DNA of 64,000 nt from an uncultured Clostridia bacterium (GCA_934454035.1 CAKSFY010000001.1:1-64000), one strand, 5' to 3'. Counted from the stretch's first letter, positions 36,120-45,925 are shown. Notes: generated by a model from the sequence alone, not told the origin. A program made the numbers and translations.

Positions 36120-37025
36120 TTAGCCCTTTAATCCGCTCATGTTAAGTCCGCCCATAATATGCTTTGAGAATATTGCATACATAATAATCATAGGAATAAT
36201 CGAAATCATCAAAAGCAGCATATACTCATTATCCATAAGAGTCGAACCGTTGGAAAGTCTGTAAAGCATAACCGCAACAGGCTCAAGATCGGTATTGCCC
36301 AATACCAGATACGGCCACATGAAGTTACCCCATGTTCCGGTAATACTGAAAATAGTTACAACCATAATAATTGGCTTTGAAAGCGGAAGAATAATTCTGC
36401 GGAATATTCCGAAATCGGAACATCCGTCAATTCTTGCAGCCTCCAGATATGACATAGGAATACTGTTGAAGAAGTTTCTGAAAAGCAATATGTTAAATGC
36501 ATTCGCACCTGCCATAATCCATATCGGCAGATAGTTTCCGATTAAGTTAATATGTAACCCCGGAACATCAACAAATGTCATGTAAAGCGGAACCATGCTT
36601 ATACCCGGCAAAAGCATTGACCAGAATACAAGTGTTTCAATAAGTCTCGAGCCTATCGGCTTAATTCTTGAAAGTACATAACCCGCAAGACCGTTTACCA
36701 CAATATCTATTGCCCAACAGCCGATAATAAGCATTACGGAATTGGTGAAATACTTAATAACATTTACTTTGTTCCAAACATCGGCAACATTTCCGAAATT
36801 AATCGACTTCGGCAAAAGCGTAGGCGGAATCGAATACATTTCCGCAACTGTTTTAAAACCCGAAAGTCCTACCCATACAGTCGGCAGCAGACACACAAGA
36901 CTGATTATAAACAGAATTGCAAACATTACCCAGTATAATAGCATAAACTGCGGTTTTTTGAGGTCCGCAAAGTTTAAAAGTCCCTGCGTTTTGGTTGAAA
37001 AGCTTTTTACTTTTTTTTCTTTCAT
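36120..37025 (-). CDS. Carbohydrate ABC transporter permease (CUT1, MalG-like)
   Basis: This 301-residue inner-membrane permease has six predicted membrane segments and the EAA loop EAARIDGCSDFGIFRRIILPLSKP near residues 200-225, which contacts the ATPase. The C-terminus (IIMYAIFSKHIMGGLNMSGLKG) is typical of MalG/LacG-type permeases of the CUT1 sugar family. It follows a MalF-like permease by 13 nt. No binding protein or ATPase gene accompanies it. In Firmicutes a shared MsmX-type ATPase encoded elsewhere usually serves such systems, but the missing binding protein is less usual. The sugar cannot be inferred. Confidence 0.92.
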   Translation of the reverse strand: MKEKKVKSFSTKTQGLLNFADLKKPQFMLLYWVMFAILFIISLVCLLPTVWVGLSGFKTVAEMYSIPPTLLPKSINFGNVADVWNKVNVIKYFTNSVMLIIGCWAIDIVVNGLAGYVLSRIKPIGSRLIETLVFWSMLLPGISMVPLYMTFVDVPGLHINLIGNYLPIWIMAGANAFNILLFRNFFNSIPMSYLEAARIDGCSDFGIFRRIILPLSKPIIMVVTIFSITGTWGNFMWPYLVLGNTDLEPVAVMLYRLSNGSTLMDNEYMLLLMISIIPMIIMYAIFSKHIMGGLNMSGLKG

Positions 37026-37038
37026 CTTTACATTCCTC

Positions 37039-37953
37039 CTATTCGTCTACTCTTTTGTCAAGTCCGAAGTAAATAAATGTCAATACCAAGAGCAGGCAGA
37101 AAGTAATAACGCCGAGCGCAAGGGATTTATCGTACTGACCGTACTTAAATGCATAGTAATAGTTTGTGAGTCCGAGCGACATGGACGCACCATTCGGTCC
37201 GCCGCCGGTCATTGTAAGCGGCTGCTCGGTAACATTGAACACACCGATAATCTGTCTTATAAGCATAAGAAGCAAAAGTCCTCTCATGTACGGGAAAAGT
37301 ACATGGATTATTCTGCGGAAAAAACCTGCGCCGTCAAGACGTGCGGCCTCATAAAGCTCCTGGTTGATTCCCTGCAATGTCGCAAGATACATAATAAGTG
37401 TCGAACCAAAGCCGTTCCATGACATTGATATTACAATAAGAGGAATCGCAAGATTCTTATTGGACAGCCAGTTCATAGGTTCAAGCCCGAGATAATAGCG
37501 GAACATATTAAGAAGTCCGCCGTTTCCGTCCATATATACCATTTTCCAAATCAGGCAGGTTGCGATACTCGGAATAATAACCGGAAGATATGTAGTAATT
37601 TTAAAATATCCCTGCATATGAATCATTTCGTTGAGCATTACCGCGCATATAAAAGGAAGCGGAAAGCCGATAACCAGTGACCAGAACACATATCCGACCG
37701 TGTTCCATAAAGTCTGAATAAAGTTTGTATCGGTCAATACGTCCATAAAATTCTTAAGTCCCACAAATTCAACTCTCGTGAATCCCTGGAGTTTATAGAA
37801 TGAATACCAAATACCTATTCCTATAGGTCTCCACACCAACATAATGAACAAAAATATTGACGGAAGAATCAGGAGCCAGCCGGATAAATTCCGTGCCACA
37901 ATTCCGCCCAGGTTTTTGTTCGTTCTTCTTTTTGTAACTTGTTCTTTTGCCAT
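37039..37953 (-). CDS. Carbohydrate ABC transporter permease (CUT1, MalF/LplB-like)
   Basis: This 304-residue permease has six membrane segments and the EAA loop EAARLDGAGFFRRIIHVLFP near residues 205-225. The N-terminal SGWLLILPSIFLFIMLVWRPI and QPLTMTGGGPNGASMSL near residue 245 are characteristic of UgpA/LplB-type components. AGAAAGGA precedes the ATG. It is the first gene of a two-permease operon, divergent from a membrane-anchored AraC regulator at 38203, which probably controls it. Confidence 0.92.
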   Translation of the reverse strand: MAKEQVTKRRTNKNLGGIVARNLSGWLLILPSIFLFIMLVWRPIGIGIWYSFYKLQGFTRVEFVGLKNFMDVLTDTNFIQTLWNTVGYVFWSLVIGFPLPFICAVMLNEMIHMQGYFKITTYLPVIIPSIATCLIWKMVYMDGNGGLLNMFRYYLGLEPMNWLSNKNLAIPLIVISMSWNGFGSTLIMYLATLQGINQELYEAARLDGAGFFRRIIHVLFPYMRGLLLLMLIRQIIGVFNVTEQPLTMTGGGPNGASMSLGLTNYYYAFKYGQYDKSLALGVITFCLLLVLTFIYFGLDKRVDE

Positions 37954-38151
37954 AACAAAAATCCTTTCTGTTGTTTTATTGGTTTTATATTACCACATAT
38001 TTTATTTTTTGTACACAGACACTTTTCCTCTTTGTTTCATTTTTCTACCGACATTATGATACAATTTTCGCTCTGTTAGATATTTCCGCTTGTTTTGTTT
38101 TTATCATTTCATTCCTGTTTGGAAAAATGACACATTTTTCTTCAAAATACA

Positions 38152-38180
38152 TTGACAATGCGTGTTTGATATGATATACT
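38152..38180 (+). promoter_or_regulatory. Sigma-A-type promoter of the membrane AraC regulator
   Basis: TTGACA (38152-38157), 17-nt spacer and TATACT (38175-38180) lie 22 nt before the chosen ATG. The 249-base divergent region shared with the permeases holds no other clear element. A weak TGTACA/TAATAT pair faces the permease side. Confidence 0.8.
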
Positions 38181-38202
38181 CAACAAGAAGGATGTGACAT
38201 TG

Positions 38203-40497
38203 ATGCAAAAGCTTATTAATTTGCTTAAAACAAAATTAAAGGATAACTTTTTCTTTAAAATGTATGCACTTATGCTGCTGCCTGTTTTGATTATAGTGTT
38301 TTTTTTATTTTTCAGCACATTTTCCTACAGTAAAAATTACAAAGAGCTTTTAAAAAACGGTTATCTTGAAAAGCTCGAGCTTATATGTACCCAAAACGAA
38401 ACCTCACTGCAAAATATATCCACAATTGTACGTGTTTTATCCGAAAACAAGGACTTTATGGAGATTGCAACCGCAAATTCTCCCGTCAGCAGCAATTCTG
38501 CGGATATGATTTCCGATTTTTTAAAGCAGGTTAAGGAAAACAACGCACTTATTGATAATATATGCATATATAACAGGAGTAATTCCGCGGTATATTATGA
38601 CGGAGGAGCATGCCATGCAAGTACATACTTTTCCTCGGTTTACTGTTATGCCGAATATCCGAAAAGTTATTTTGACAACTACATCTCGCCGGATGAGGAT
38701 TTAAAAATTCTTCCCCCGACGCTTGTTAACAATACGAATTCGCAAAAAACAGTGATACCGCTTGTATTTACAAAATTAGGGAATGTTTCTACGGAAAACC
38801 TGATAATCGTCAATGTAAATCTAACGGACATTCTTGCAAACGCCAACAAATCTAAGCTGACAGAAAACAGTGTGTTTTTCATTCTCAGCAAACAGAACAG
38901 AAATATTTTCAGCTTAAAAAATGACTATGCGCCGAGCTTTAGCGACGGTTTTTACGATAACATATACAGCCGCCAGATTACAAGTTTTGACTGCATTGTA
39001 AGCGGGTCGGAATCACTTGCGATGTCCTATTCTCCCGGCTCTTCCATACTCGGCTATGCCTATATAGCAATCGTTCCGTATACGGACATAAACAGCCGGG
39101 TCGCAAAGCTTACATACCTGATGCTGCTTTTGGGAATATTTGTCCTGATTGCGGTCTTTTTCGGAGTATATTTCAGCACAAAAAAAATATATACCCCGAT
39201 AGAGGATCTTGCGCTGATGTTTGAGGACAATCCGGACAATTCCATAAAAAACACCAATATGCTCAAAAGGCTGCACTCTTCCATACAGGAAACACTTGAA
39301 ACAAATAATTCGCTCTATGACAAATACACCAACGCTCTTCCTCTTGTTCAGGAACGCTATCTGATTAATCTGCTCAATTCCAACGAACACTATACCCCGG
39401 ACAAAGAGCATATTGATATACCGATTGACTTTAAATACGATTATTTTTGTTCGATTGTAATTAAGCTTAAGCCTACCGATGAATTTTACAATTTATATAA
39501 CAAGCTTGAATATAATGCTATAAAAAACGGTATTCACAACATTATCGAGTCGGAATTTACCGAAAAATATGAGGTGTATATAATTCCGAGTGAAACCGAC
39601 ACTCTTTATGTACTTTTAAATCTGCCGGATGACAACGAAAGCGATGACATTTTGAGCATACTTTCAAGCTTCCGCAGTGTTATGGATTATGACAAAAACT
39701 ATATGACGGTAAAAATCGGCATCGGCGGTATTTATCCGCATCTTTCCGGTTTAAAAAAATCGCATCACGAAGCGGTTAACTCGGTATCAAGCATAATAGG
39801 TCTTACTCACATACGCATAAACAATGACGAAAACAAGCTCGATACCTATGATTTCGGCATCAACGATGAAAATATTCTTTTAAATCATCTGATTCTGGGG
39901 CACAGCGAGGAAGCAAAAGCCGCAATAGAGGAAATACTCTCGAAAAATATTCAAAGAAATGTTTCCGATACGGTAATAATGCAGCTTTATATACAAATAC
40001 TTAATGTAGTATTTAAAGTAATGCGAATGAAAAAAATCGACTACGACCCGGAAAACAGCGGAGACTTTCATATCATTGCCGAAATTATGAAACAATCCGT
40101 ACCGGAGGTTCACGATACCGTTTTCAGATATATTTCGGTAATCACGGAGCATACCGACACAACATCAGGCAAAAAGCTTGATATCCGTTCCGTTATCGAT
40201 TATATTGATAAAAATTACAGTTCTGACATCGGTCTTGAAGCAATTGCCGACAATTTCAGCACTGCGCCCAAATACCTTTCAAAGCTGATAAAAGATAAGC
40301 TGGGCGTAAACTTTACCGATTATCTGGCAGGGCTCAGAATTACCGCCGCAAAAAAACTGCTTTCCGAAACCGACCTCACGGTAAGTGAAATATATGAACA
40401 AGTCGGATTTACCAACAGAAATACGTTTATTCGGACATTCAAGAAAAACACCGGGCTTACACCCTCCGATTATCGCAAATTAAACAAAAAGAAATGA
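38203..40497 (+). CDS. Membrane-anchored AraC-family transcriptional regulator with extracytoplasmic sensor
   Basis: This is a protein of about 764 residues. A membrane segment at about 20-40 and a second at about 290-315 (LTYLMLLLGIFVLIAVFFGVYFS) enclose a 250-residue extracytoplasmic Cache-like sensor. A cytoplasmic linker follows, then a C-terminal AraC double helix-turn-helix (about 660-760: GLEAIADNFSTAPKYLSKLIKD and TVSEIYEQVGFTNRNTFIRTF). This YesN/LytR-like architecture without a histidine kinase senses sugars outside and binds DNA at the membrane. The ATG at 38203 is preferred because AGAAGGA is 10 nt upstream; a TTG at 38200 is possible. It is divergent from the two sugar permeases, its likely target. 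Confidence 0.9.
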   Translation: MQKLINLLKTKLKDNFFFKMYALMLLPVLIIVFFLFFSTFSYSKNYKELLKNGYLEKLELICTQNETSLQNISTIVRVLSENKDFMEIATANSPVSSNSADMISDFLKQVKENNALIDNICIYNRSNSAVYYDGGACHASTYFSSVYCYAEYPKSYFDNYISPDEDLKILPPTLVNNTNSQKTVIPLVFTKLGNVSTENLIIVNVNLTDILANANKSKLTENSVFFILSKQNRNIFSLKNDYAPSFSDGFYDNIYSRQITSFDCIVSGSESLAMSYSPGSSILGYAYIAIVPYTDINSRVAKLTYLMLLLGIFVLIAVFFGVYFSTKKIYTPIEDLALMFEDNPDNSIKNTNMLKRLHSSIQETLETNNSLYDKYTNALPLVQERYLINLLNSNEHYTPDKEHIDIPIDFKYDYFCSIVIKLKPTDEFYNLYNKLEYNAIKNGIHNIIESEFTEKYEVYIIPSETDTLYVLLNLPDDNESDDILSILSSFRSVMDYDKNYMTVKIGIGGIYPHLSGLKKSHHEAVNSVSSIIGLTHIRINNDENKLDTYDFGINDENILLNHLILGHSEEAKAAIEEILSKNIQRNVSDTVIMQLYIQILNVVFKVMRMKKIDYDPENSGDFHIIAEIMKQSVPEVHDTVFRYISVITEHTDTTSGKKLDIRSVIDYIDKNYSSDIGLEAIADNFSTAPKYLSKLIKDKLGVNFTDYLAGLRITAAKKLLSETDLTVSEIYEQVGFTNRNTFIRTFKKNTGLTPSDYRKLNKKK

Positions 40498-40514
40498 TTT
40501 TTTATAAAAATGCG

Positions 40515-40543
40515 TTGCGGTTTTTGCCTATTTATGGTATACT
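40515..40543 (+). promoter_or_regulatory. Sigma-A-type promoter of the DUF512-der-plsY-gpsA operon
   Basis: TTGCGG (40515-40520), 17-nt spacer and TATACT (40538-40543) lie about 28 nt before the DUF512 ATG. AGGAG lies between them. Confidence 0.65.
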
Positions 40544-40571
40544 GAATTTTGACAGGAGTTAAGTTACTTAT

Positions 40572-41891
40572 ATGAAAAAAGCGGACACGACAATTAAATA
40601 TGTAATGCCCGATTCGCTTGCAGAAGAAGCAGGTCTTGAAAGCGGCGATATTCTCTGCCGCATAAACGGCAAGGAATTTCACGATGTTTTGGAATACAGA
40701 TTTCTTATTTCCGAGAGCGAGGTTGAGCTTGATGTCATAAAAAAGGACGGCAGCCGCGAGGATATTATAATCGAGAACGACTATGAGGACCTTGGCATAG
40801 AGTTCAGCTCCGGATTAATCGACGATGCAAAAAGCTGCCGTAACAAATGCATTTTCTGCTTTATTGACCAGTTGCCTAAGGGTATGAGAGAAACCGTCTA
40901 CTTTAAAGATGACGACACAAGGCTGTCTTTTCTTCAGGGCAATTACGTCACTATGACAAATATGTCGGATGATGAAATAAACCGTATGATAGAAATGCGC
41001 ATTTCTCCCATAAATATTTCCGTGCATACCACCAATCCTGAGCTGAGAGTAAAAATGCTCAACAATAAAAATGCAGGAAAAATATATGACATTATGAAAA
41101 GATTTGCAAATGAGGGACTTTGCATGAACTGTCAGATTGTTCTTTGCCCCGGATACAACGACCGCGGCGAGCTTGACAGAACGATTTCCGACCTTGAAGC
41201 GCTTTACCCGAGTGTGCTGAGCCTTTCGGTGGTTCCTGTAGGGCTTACGCGCTACCGCGAGGGATTGTGTCCTCTTAAAGGCTACGACAGGGAAAGTTCG
41301 CGCAAAGTAATAAATCAGGTGCACGCATGGCAGGATAAAATATATAAGCGGTACGGCTTTAAAATGGTGTACTTATCCGATGAGTTCTATATAATGGCAG
41401 ATATGCCGATTCCGTCTGCCGAGGATTATGAGGGCTTTCCGCAAATTGAAAACGGAGTCGGGCTGGTTGCGTCGCTGACCGAAGAATTTGACAGTGCAAT
41501 TAAGCTGATTAAAAAGAAACAATACAATCGCAGCGTCACAATCGCAACAGGAGAGCTTGCATATGAGACAATAAAATCTCTTGCCGAAAAACTGGAAAAT
41601 CTGTGCAGCGGACTTTCAGTCAATGTCTATGCAATAAAAAACAACTTTTTCGGCGGAATGGTAAGCGTCGCCGGATTGGTTTGCGGCGGAGATTTGATAG
41701 AGCAGCTTTCGGATAAGCCAAAAACCGATATAATCGCAATTCCGTCTGTAATGCTTCGTGACGGCGAGGATATTTTCCTTGACGACATAACCCTGGACGA
41801 AGCAAAAGAAAGACTCGGCTGCGAAATAATACCGATAAATAATGACGGCTATGAATTTGTGGAAACAATCATAGGCGAAGAATTACTATAA
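40572..41891 (+). CDS. DUF512 family radical-SAM-like protein with PDZ domain
   Basis: This 439-residue protein has an N-terminal PDZ-like domain (residues 1-65, SLAEEAGLESGDILCRINGKE), then a radical-SAM-type cluster motif CRNKCIFCF near residue 92 and the DUF512 domain (about 205-400). Proteins of this family almost always precede der in Firmicutes, as here (19 nt gap), and so may act in ribosome assembly. The reaction is unknown. The cysteine spacing CxxxCxxC is intact, so it probably binds a [4Fe-4S] cluster and SAM. Confidence 0.88.
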   Translation: MKKADTTIKYVMPDSLAEEAGLESGDILCRINGKEFHDVLEYRFLISESEVELDVIKKDGSREDIIIENDYEDLGIEFSSGLIDDAKSCRNKCIFCFIDQLPKGMRETVYFKDDDTRLSFLQGNYVTMTNMSDDEINRMIEMRISPINISVHTTNPELRVKMLNNKNAGKIYDIMKRFANEGLCMNCQIVLCPGYNDRGELDRTISDLEALYPSVLSLSVVPVGLTRYREGLCPLKGYDRESSRKVINQVHAWQDKIYKRYGFKMVYLSDEFYIMADMPIPSAEDYEGFPQIENGVGLVASLTEEFDSAIKLIKKKQYNRSVTIATGELAYETIKSLAEKLENLCSGLSVNVYAIKNNFFGGMVSVAGLVCGGDLIEQLSDKPKTDIIAIPSVMLRDGEDIFLDDITLDEAKERLGCEIIPINNDGYEFVETIIGEELL

Positions 41892-41910
41892 AAAGAAAGA
41901 GGACAATAAT

Positions 41911-43227
41911 ATGAAACCTTTGGTAGCTATAGTGGGGCGCCCCAATGTAGGCAAATCTTCACTGTTTAACAAAATATCGGGGCAGAGAATCAGTATAGTC
42001 GAGGACACTCCCGGAGTTACAAGAGACAGAATCTACGCAGATGCAACATGGCTGGATAAGTCATTTACTCTCGTAGATACCGGAGGCATAGAGCCTGCCG
42101 GCAAGGACGAAATTTTAATCAGCATGCGGCGTCAGGCAGAGCTGGCAATAGAAATGGCTGACGTCGTAATCTTGATGGTTAATGTCAAAGACGGCGTAAC
42201 CGCAACAGACCAAGACGTTGCCGCCATGCTGCAAAAGGCAAGAAAGAAAATTGTGCTTGCAGTCAATAAGGTCGATTCCATAGGCGAGCCGCCGATGGAA
42301 TTTTACGAATTTTACAATCTCGGATTGGGCGATCCGATTGCGGTATCCTCCACGCACGGACTGGGAGTAGGCGACCTTTTGGACGAGGTATGCTCGCAGT
42401 TTCCCGACGATGCGGACACCTCAGAGGACGAGGATGAAATCAAGGTTGCTATCATCGGCAGACCTAATGCCGGCAAATCGTCACTGGTAAATAAAATTCT
42501 CGGCGAGGAACGCGTAATTGTATCAAATATAGCAGGAACAACCCGCGATGCAATCGACTCGCATTATGTATGCGGAGAAGATAAATTTTTATTTATCGAC
42601 ACCGCCGGGCTCAGAAAAAGAGGAAAAATAGATGAAGTTGTAGAGCGATACAGTGTAGTTCGTTCACTCGCCGCAATCGACCGAAGCGACGTCTGCGTCA
42701 TTATGATTGACGCAAACGAGGGAATGACCGAGCAGGATACAAAAATTGCCGGTTATGCACATGAGCAGGGCCGTGCCTGCATTATAGCAGTCAACAAATG
42801 GGACTCCGTTGAAAAGGATTCCAAAACAATGAATCAATTTAAGGAAAGAGTTAAAGAAACCTTTGCATTTATGTCATACGCGCCGATACTTTTTATCTCT
42901 GCAAAGACAGGTCAAAGAGTATCCAATCTCCTTGCCGAAATCAAGCTTGCAAATCAGCAGCACAAAAGACGAATTACCACCGGTATGCTTAACGATATTC
43001 TTAATGAAGCGACCGCAAAACAGCAACCGCCTTCAGACAAAGGAAAAAGGCTCAAAATTTATTACGGAACGCAAAGCTCTGTTGCACCGCCGACATTTGT
43101 GTTGTTCGTAAACTCTGAGGATTTGTTCCATTATTCATATCTGCGCTTTATCGAAAACCAATTCCGTGAAGCGTTCGGATTTGACGGCACACCTCTGCAC
43201 TTTATTATAAGAGAAAAGAAAAAATAA
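41911..43227 (+). CDS. der: GTPase Der (EngA), 50S ribosome assembly
   Basis: Der is an essential GTPase with two tandem G domains and a C-terminal KH-like domain. The first P-loop GRPNVGKSS is at residues 8-16 with DTPGVTRD, DTGG and NKVD. The second GRPNAGKSS is near residue 185 with DTAGLRKRGK and NKWD near residue 295. The KH domain covers about 350-438. The length of 438 residues is typical. AAGAGGA precedes the ATG. It lies between DUF512 and plsY, a conserved clostridial order. Confidence 0.97.
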   Translation: MKPLVAIVGRPNVGKSSLFNKISGQRISIVEDTPGVTRDRIYADATWLDKSFTLVDTGGIEPAGKDEILISMRRQAELAIEMADVVILMVNVKDGVTATDQDVAAMLQKARKKIVLAVNKVDSIGEPPMEFYEFYNLGLGDPIAVSSTHGLGVGDLLDEVCSQFPDDADTSEDEDEIKVAIIGRPNAGKSSLVNKILGEERVIVSNIAGTTRDAIDSHYVCGEDKFLFIDTAGLRKRGKIDEVVERYSVVRSLAAIDRSDVCVIMIDANEGMTEQDTKIAGYAHEQGRACIIAVNKWDSVEKDSKTMNQFKERVKETFAFMSYAPILFISAKTGQRVSNLLAEIKLANQQHKRRITTGMLNDILNEATAKQQPPSDKGKRLKIYYGTQSSVAPPTFVLFVNSEDLFHYSYLRFIENQFREAFGFDGTPLHFIIREKKK

Positions 43228-43276
43228 TTTATTTTATATCCGCCTGCCAATGCAGCGCGGCAGAATGGAGTTAATT

Positions 43277-43954
43277 ATGATATACTTTATTTCCGCTGTA
43301 ACCGTAATATGCGCATATCTTCTCGGGAGCATTTCCGGAGCCGTAATTCTTTCAAAAAAAATGAAAGGCGGCGATATCCGCTCCTCCGGTTCAGGCAACG
43401 CCGGCGCTACAAATATGCTTCGTGTCTACGGAAAAAAAGCGGGTGCACTCACTCTTTTATGCGACGCATTAAAAGGAATTGTTGCTGTGCTGCTCGGCAT
43501 GGCGGCAAACTATATAATACATTTGCGGCTCCTTAAAACAGGAGTTGCCTACAATTGGTTTGAAGTTAATGTCCTGATCGGCAATCTTCATTATATTGCA
43601 GGCGTTTTTGCAGTTATCGGGCACATCTTCCCTGTCTTTTTCGGCTTTAAGGGCGGAAAAGGGGTTGCGACAAGTCTGGGGGTTATGCTAATGCTGAATC
43701 CTGCCGTAGGACTGATCGTCGCCGCTGCCTCAATAATTATTATGGCAGTGTCGAGATATGTTTCGTTAGGCTCGATTACGGGAGGCGTTCTATACCCTGT
43801 CTCGGTTTTGGTATACATGGTCGCGTTAAAAGAGGTTAACTATGTAAACTTTGTATGTTCACTTGTTTTGGGACTCATTGTAATTATAAAACACCACGCA
43901 AATATAAAAAGGCTTTTGAGCGGAACCGAAAACAAGTTGTTTTCCAAAAAATAA
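43277..43954 (+). CDS. plsY: Glycerol-3-phosphate acyltransferase PlsY
   Basis: PlsY transfers acyl groups from acyl-phosphate to glycerol 3-phosphate at the membrane. The protein has several membrane segments and the three family motifs: YLLGSISGAVILSK with GGDIRSSGSGNAGATN (residues 25-45), GHIFPVFFGFKGGKGVAT near residue 115, and the C-terminal IIKHHANIKRLLSGTENK. The start is the ATG at 43277, because GGAG lies 6 nt upstream; the upstream in-frame ATG at 43250 has no such site. It precedes gpsA, which makes its substrate. Confidence 0.95.
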   Translation: MIYFISAVTVICAYLLGSISGAVILSKKMKGGDIRSSGSGNAGATNMLRVYGKKAGALTLLCDALKGIVAVLLGMAANYIIHLRLLKTGVAYNWFEVNVLIGNLHYIAGVFAVIGHIFPVFFGFKGGKGVATSLGVMLMLNPAVGLIVAAASIIIMAVSRYVSLGSITGGVLYPVSVLVYMVALKEVNYVNFVCSLVLGLIVIIKHHANIKRLLSGTENKLFSKK

Positions 43955-43979
43955 TCTCAGATTATGAAAGGACGATATT

Positions 43980-44972
43980 ATGAAAATAGCAGTTATAGGC
44001 TCAGGAAGCTGGGGCACTGCCGCCTCGGTTCTGCTTGCAAAGCACGGTGCCGAAATTAATCTTTGGAGCTGGCAGCAGGCGGAAGCAGACCGCCTTGCAG
44101 CGGATAGGGAAAACAAAGAATTTTTACCCGGAATAGCATTGCCGGATAATATCATTTGCACACACAATACTGAAGAAGCCGTACACGGTGCCGACCTGGT
44201 CGTAACCGTGGTTCCCAGTCCTGCGACGCGAACCACCGCAAAGCAGCTTTCTCCCTTTATAAGAGACGGTCAGCCGATTGTAAATTTGTCAAAAGGACTT
44301 GAGGACGGTACTCTTCTCAGACTTTCGGAGGTTTATGCCGAGGAAATTCCGCAGGCACGCATTGCGGCAATGAGCGGTCCTTCTCATGCAGAGGAGGTCA
44401 GCAAAGGTCTGCCTACCACAAATGTGGTGGCTTCCAAAGACCCGTCTCTTTCGGAATTTATCCAGGATATTTTTATGGATAAAACCTTTCGTGTATATAC
44501 CGGTGACGATATAATCGGAGTCGAGCTGGGCGGAGCGCTGAAAAATGTTATGGCTCTTTGTGCAGGCATATCGGACGGTCTCGGTTACGGAGACAATACA
44601 AAAGCTGCCCTTATGACAAGAGGACTTGCGGAAATAACAAGACTCGGAATAAAAATGGGCGCAAAAGCGTCAACATTTTCCGGGCTTTCGGGCATAGGCG
44701 ACTTAATCGTTACCTGTACAAGTATGTACAGCCGTAACAGACGCGCCGGAATACTTTTGGGGAAAGGAAAAAGCCTTGACGAAACCCTGAAAGAAATTCA
44801 TATGGTTGTCGAGGGCGTCAACACTGCAGGTGCAGCACTGGCGCTAAGCAAAAAATACGAAGTCTCAATGCCGATTGTTTATGAAGCAAACGAAATACTT
44901 TTCAGCGGCAAAAATGCCCGTGAAGCGGTAAATTCGCTTATGACGCGAGACAAAACCAGCGAGGGAAAATAA
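43980..44972 (+). CDS. gpsA: Glycerol-3-phosphate dehydrogenase (NAD(P)+)
   Basis: GpsA reduces dihydroxyacetone phosphate to sn-glycerol 3-phosphate for lipid synthesis. The 330-residue protein begins KIAVIGSGSWGTAASVLLA, a dinucleotide-binding GxGxxG. It has MSGPSHAEEV near residue 133, catalytic lysine in GVELGGALKNVMALCAGI near residue 187, and GIGDLIVTC near residue 240. GAAAGGA precedes the ATG. Its stop overlaps the start of the HAD-GtrA gene (TAATG). Confidence 0.97.
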   Translation: MKIAVIGSGSWGTAASVLLAKHGAEINLWSWQQAEADRLAADRENKEFLPGIALPDNIICTHNTEEAVHGADLVVTVVPSPATRTTAKQLSPFIRDGQPIVNLSKGLEDGTLLRLSEVYAEEIPQARIAAMSGPSHAEEVSKGLPTTNVVASKDPSLSEFIQDIFMDKTFRVYTGDDIIGVELGGALKNVMALCAGISDGLGYGDNTKAALMTRGLAEITRLGIKMGAKASTFSGLSGIGDLIVTCTSMYSRNRRAGILLGKGKSLDETLKEIHMVVEGVNTAGAALALSKKYEVSMPIVYEANEILFSGKNAREAVNSLMTRDKTSEGK

Positions 44973-45925
44973 TGAACGTATACGATTTTGACAAAACAAT
45001 TTACAAAGATGACAGTACGGTGGATTTTTACTTTTTTTTGCTGAAGCGCCATTTATCCGTTGCATCTTTTTTGCCGTCGCTTGCCGCAGCCGCTCTGCTT
45101 TGGGGTATAGGAAAAATTGACAAGACTCAGTTTAAAGAACGTTTTTACAGATTTTTAACCAAAATAGAGGACATTGACAGCGAACTTGAGACATTTTGGG
45201 ATACACACGAAAATAAGATTAAAGACTTTTATAAAGCAATCAAAAAAGATGATGACGTAGTCATTTCGGCATCGCCCGAATTTTTGCTTAAACCTATATG
45301 CAAAAGGCTCGGAATAAAATATCTGTACGCTTCAAAAGTCGATAAAAAAAGCGGAAAATATGACGGACTTAACTGCTGGGGTGCTGAAAAAGTGAACCGA
45401 TTTTATTCCGCATTCGGTCCGGAAGCTGAAATTGATGAATTTTATTCGGATTCGCTTTCCGACACTCCTCTTGCAGATATAGCCGAAAAAAGCTATATTG
45501 TAACCGGTGACAAGCTTACGGATTGGTCTGAGTATGCAACTCAAAATCAAAATAAAGTCAGCTTTTTCTCAAAAGAATTTATGCTTTTTTTGATAATCGG
45601 AAGTATAAACACATTTAACGGGATATTTTTCTCCTGGCTTTTTTCCCTTTTTACAAATCCGAACATTGCTTTTGCTTTTGGGTATGTGACATCACTCACA
45701 ATAGCGTACATACTCAACAGCAAAATCAATTTCAAGAAAAGCTTGTGTTTTTCAAAGTATATAAAATTCTGCATTTCGTATATTCCGAATTTTATAATAC
45801 AAAATGCAGTTGTATTTATATTCTATAATATTCTCGGGGTTTACAAGCTTGCCGCATTTGCACTTGCCGCAATTCTCGGTATCCCGATAACTTTTATATG
45901 TGTTAAACTGTTTGCATTCAAATAA
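44972..45925 (+). CDS. HAD-IB phosphatase fused to GtrA-like membrane domain
   Basis: This 317-residue fusion starts with a HAD phosphatase. The nucleophile is in VYDFDKTIYKD (residues 3-13), VVISASPEFLL lies near residue 93, and the loop IVTGDKLTDW lies near residue 175. The C-terminal half (about 195-317) has four membrane segments of the GtrA/DPMS-like type, which move lipid-linked sugars or act with them. A short hydrophobic segment at 30-45 lies within the HAD cap. The ATG overlaps the gpsA stop, so the gene is coupled to glycerophosphate synthesis. A lipid-phosphate or polyprenyl-phosphate substrate is a reasonable inference but is not shown. Confidence 0.82.
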   Translation: MNVYDFDKTIYKDDSTVDFYFFLLKRHLSVASFLPSLAAAALLWGIGKIDKTQFKERFYRFLTKIEDIDSELETFWDTHENKIKDFYKAIKKDDDVVISASPEFLLKPICKRLGIKYLYASKVDKKSGKYDGLNCWGAEKVNRFYSAFGPEAEIDEFYSDSLSDTPLADIAEKSYIVTGDKLTDWSEYATQNQNKVSFFSKEFMLFLIIGSINTFNGIFFSWLFSLFTNPNIAFAFGYVTSLTIAYILNSKINFKKSLCFSKYIKFCISYIPNFIIQNAVVFIFYNILGVYKLAAFALAAILGIPITFICVKLFAFK

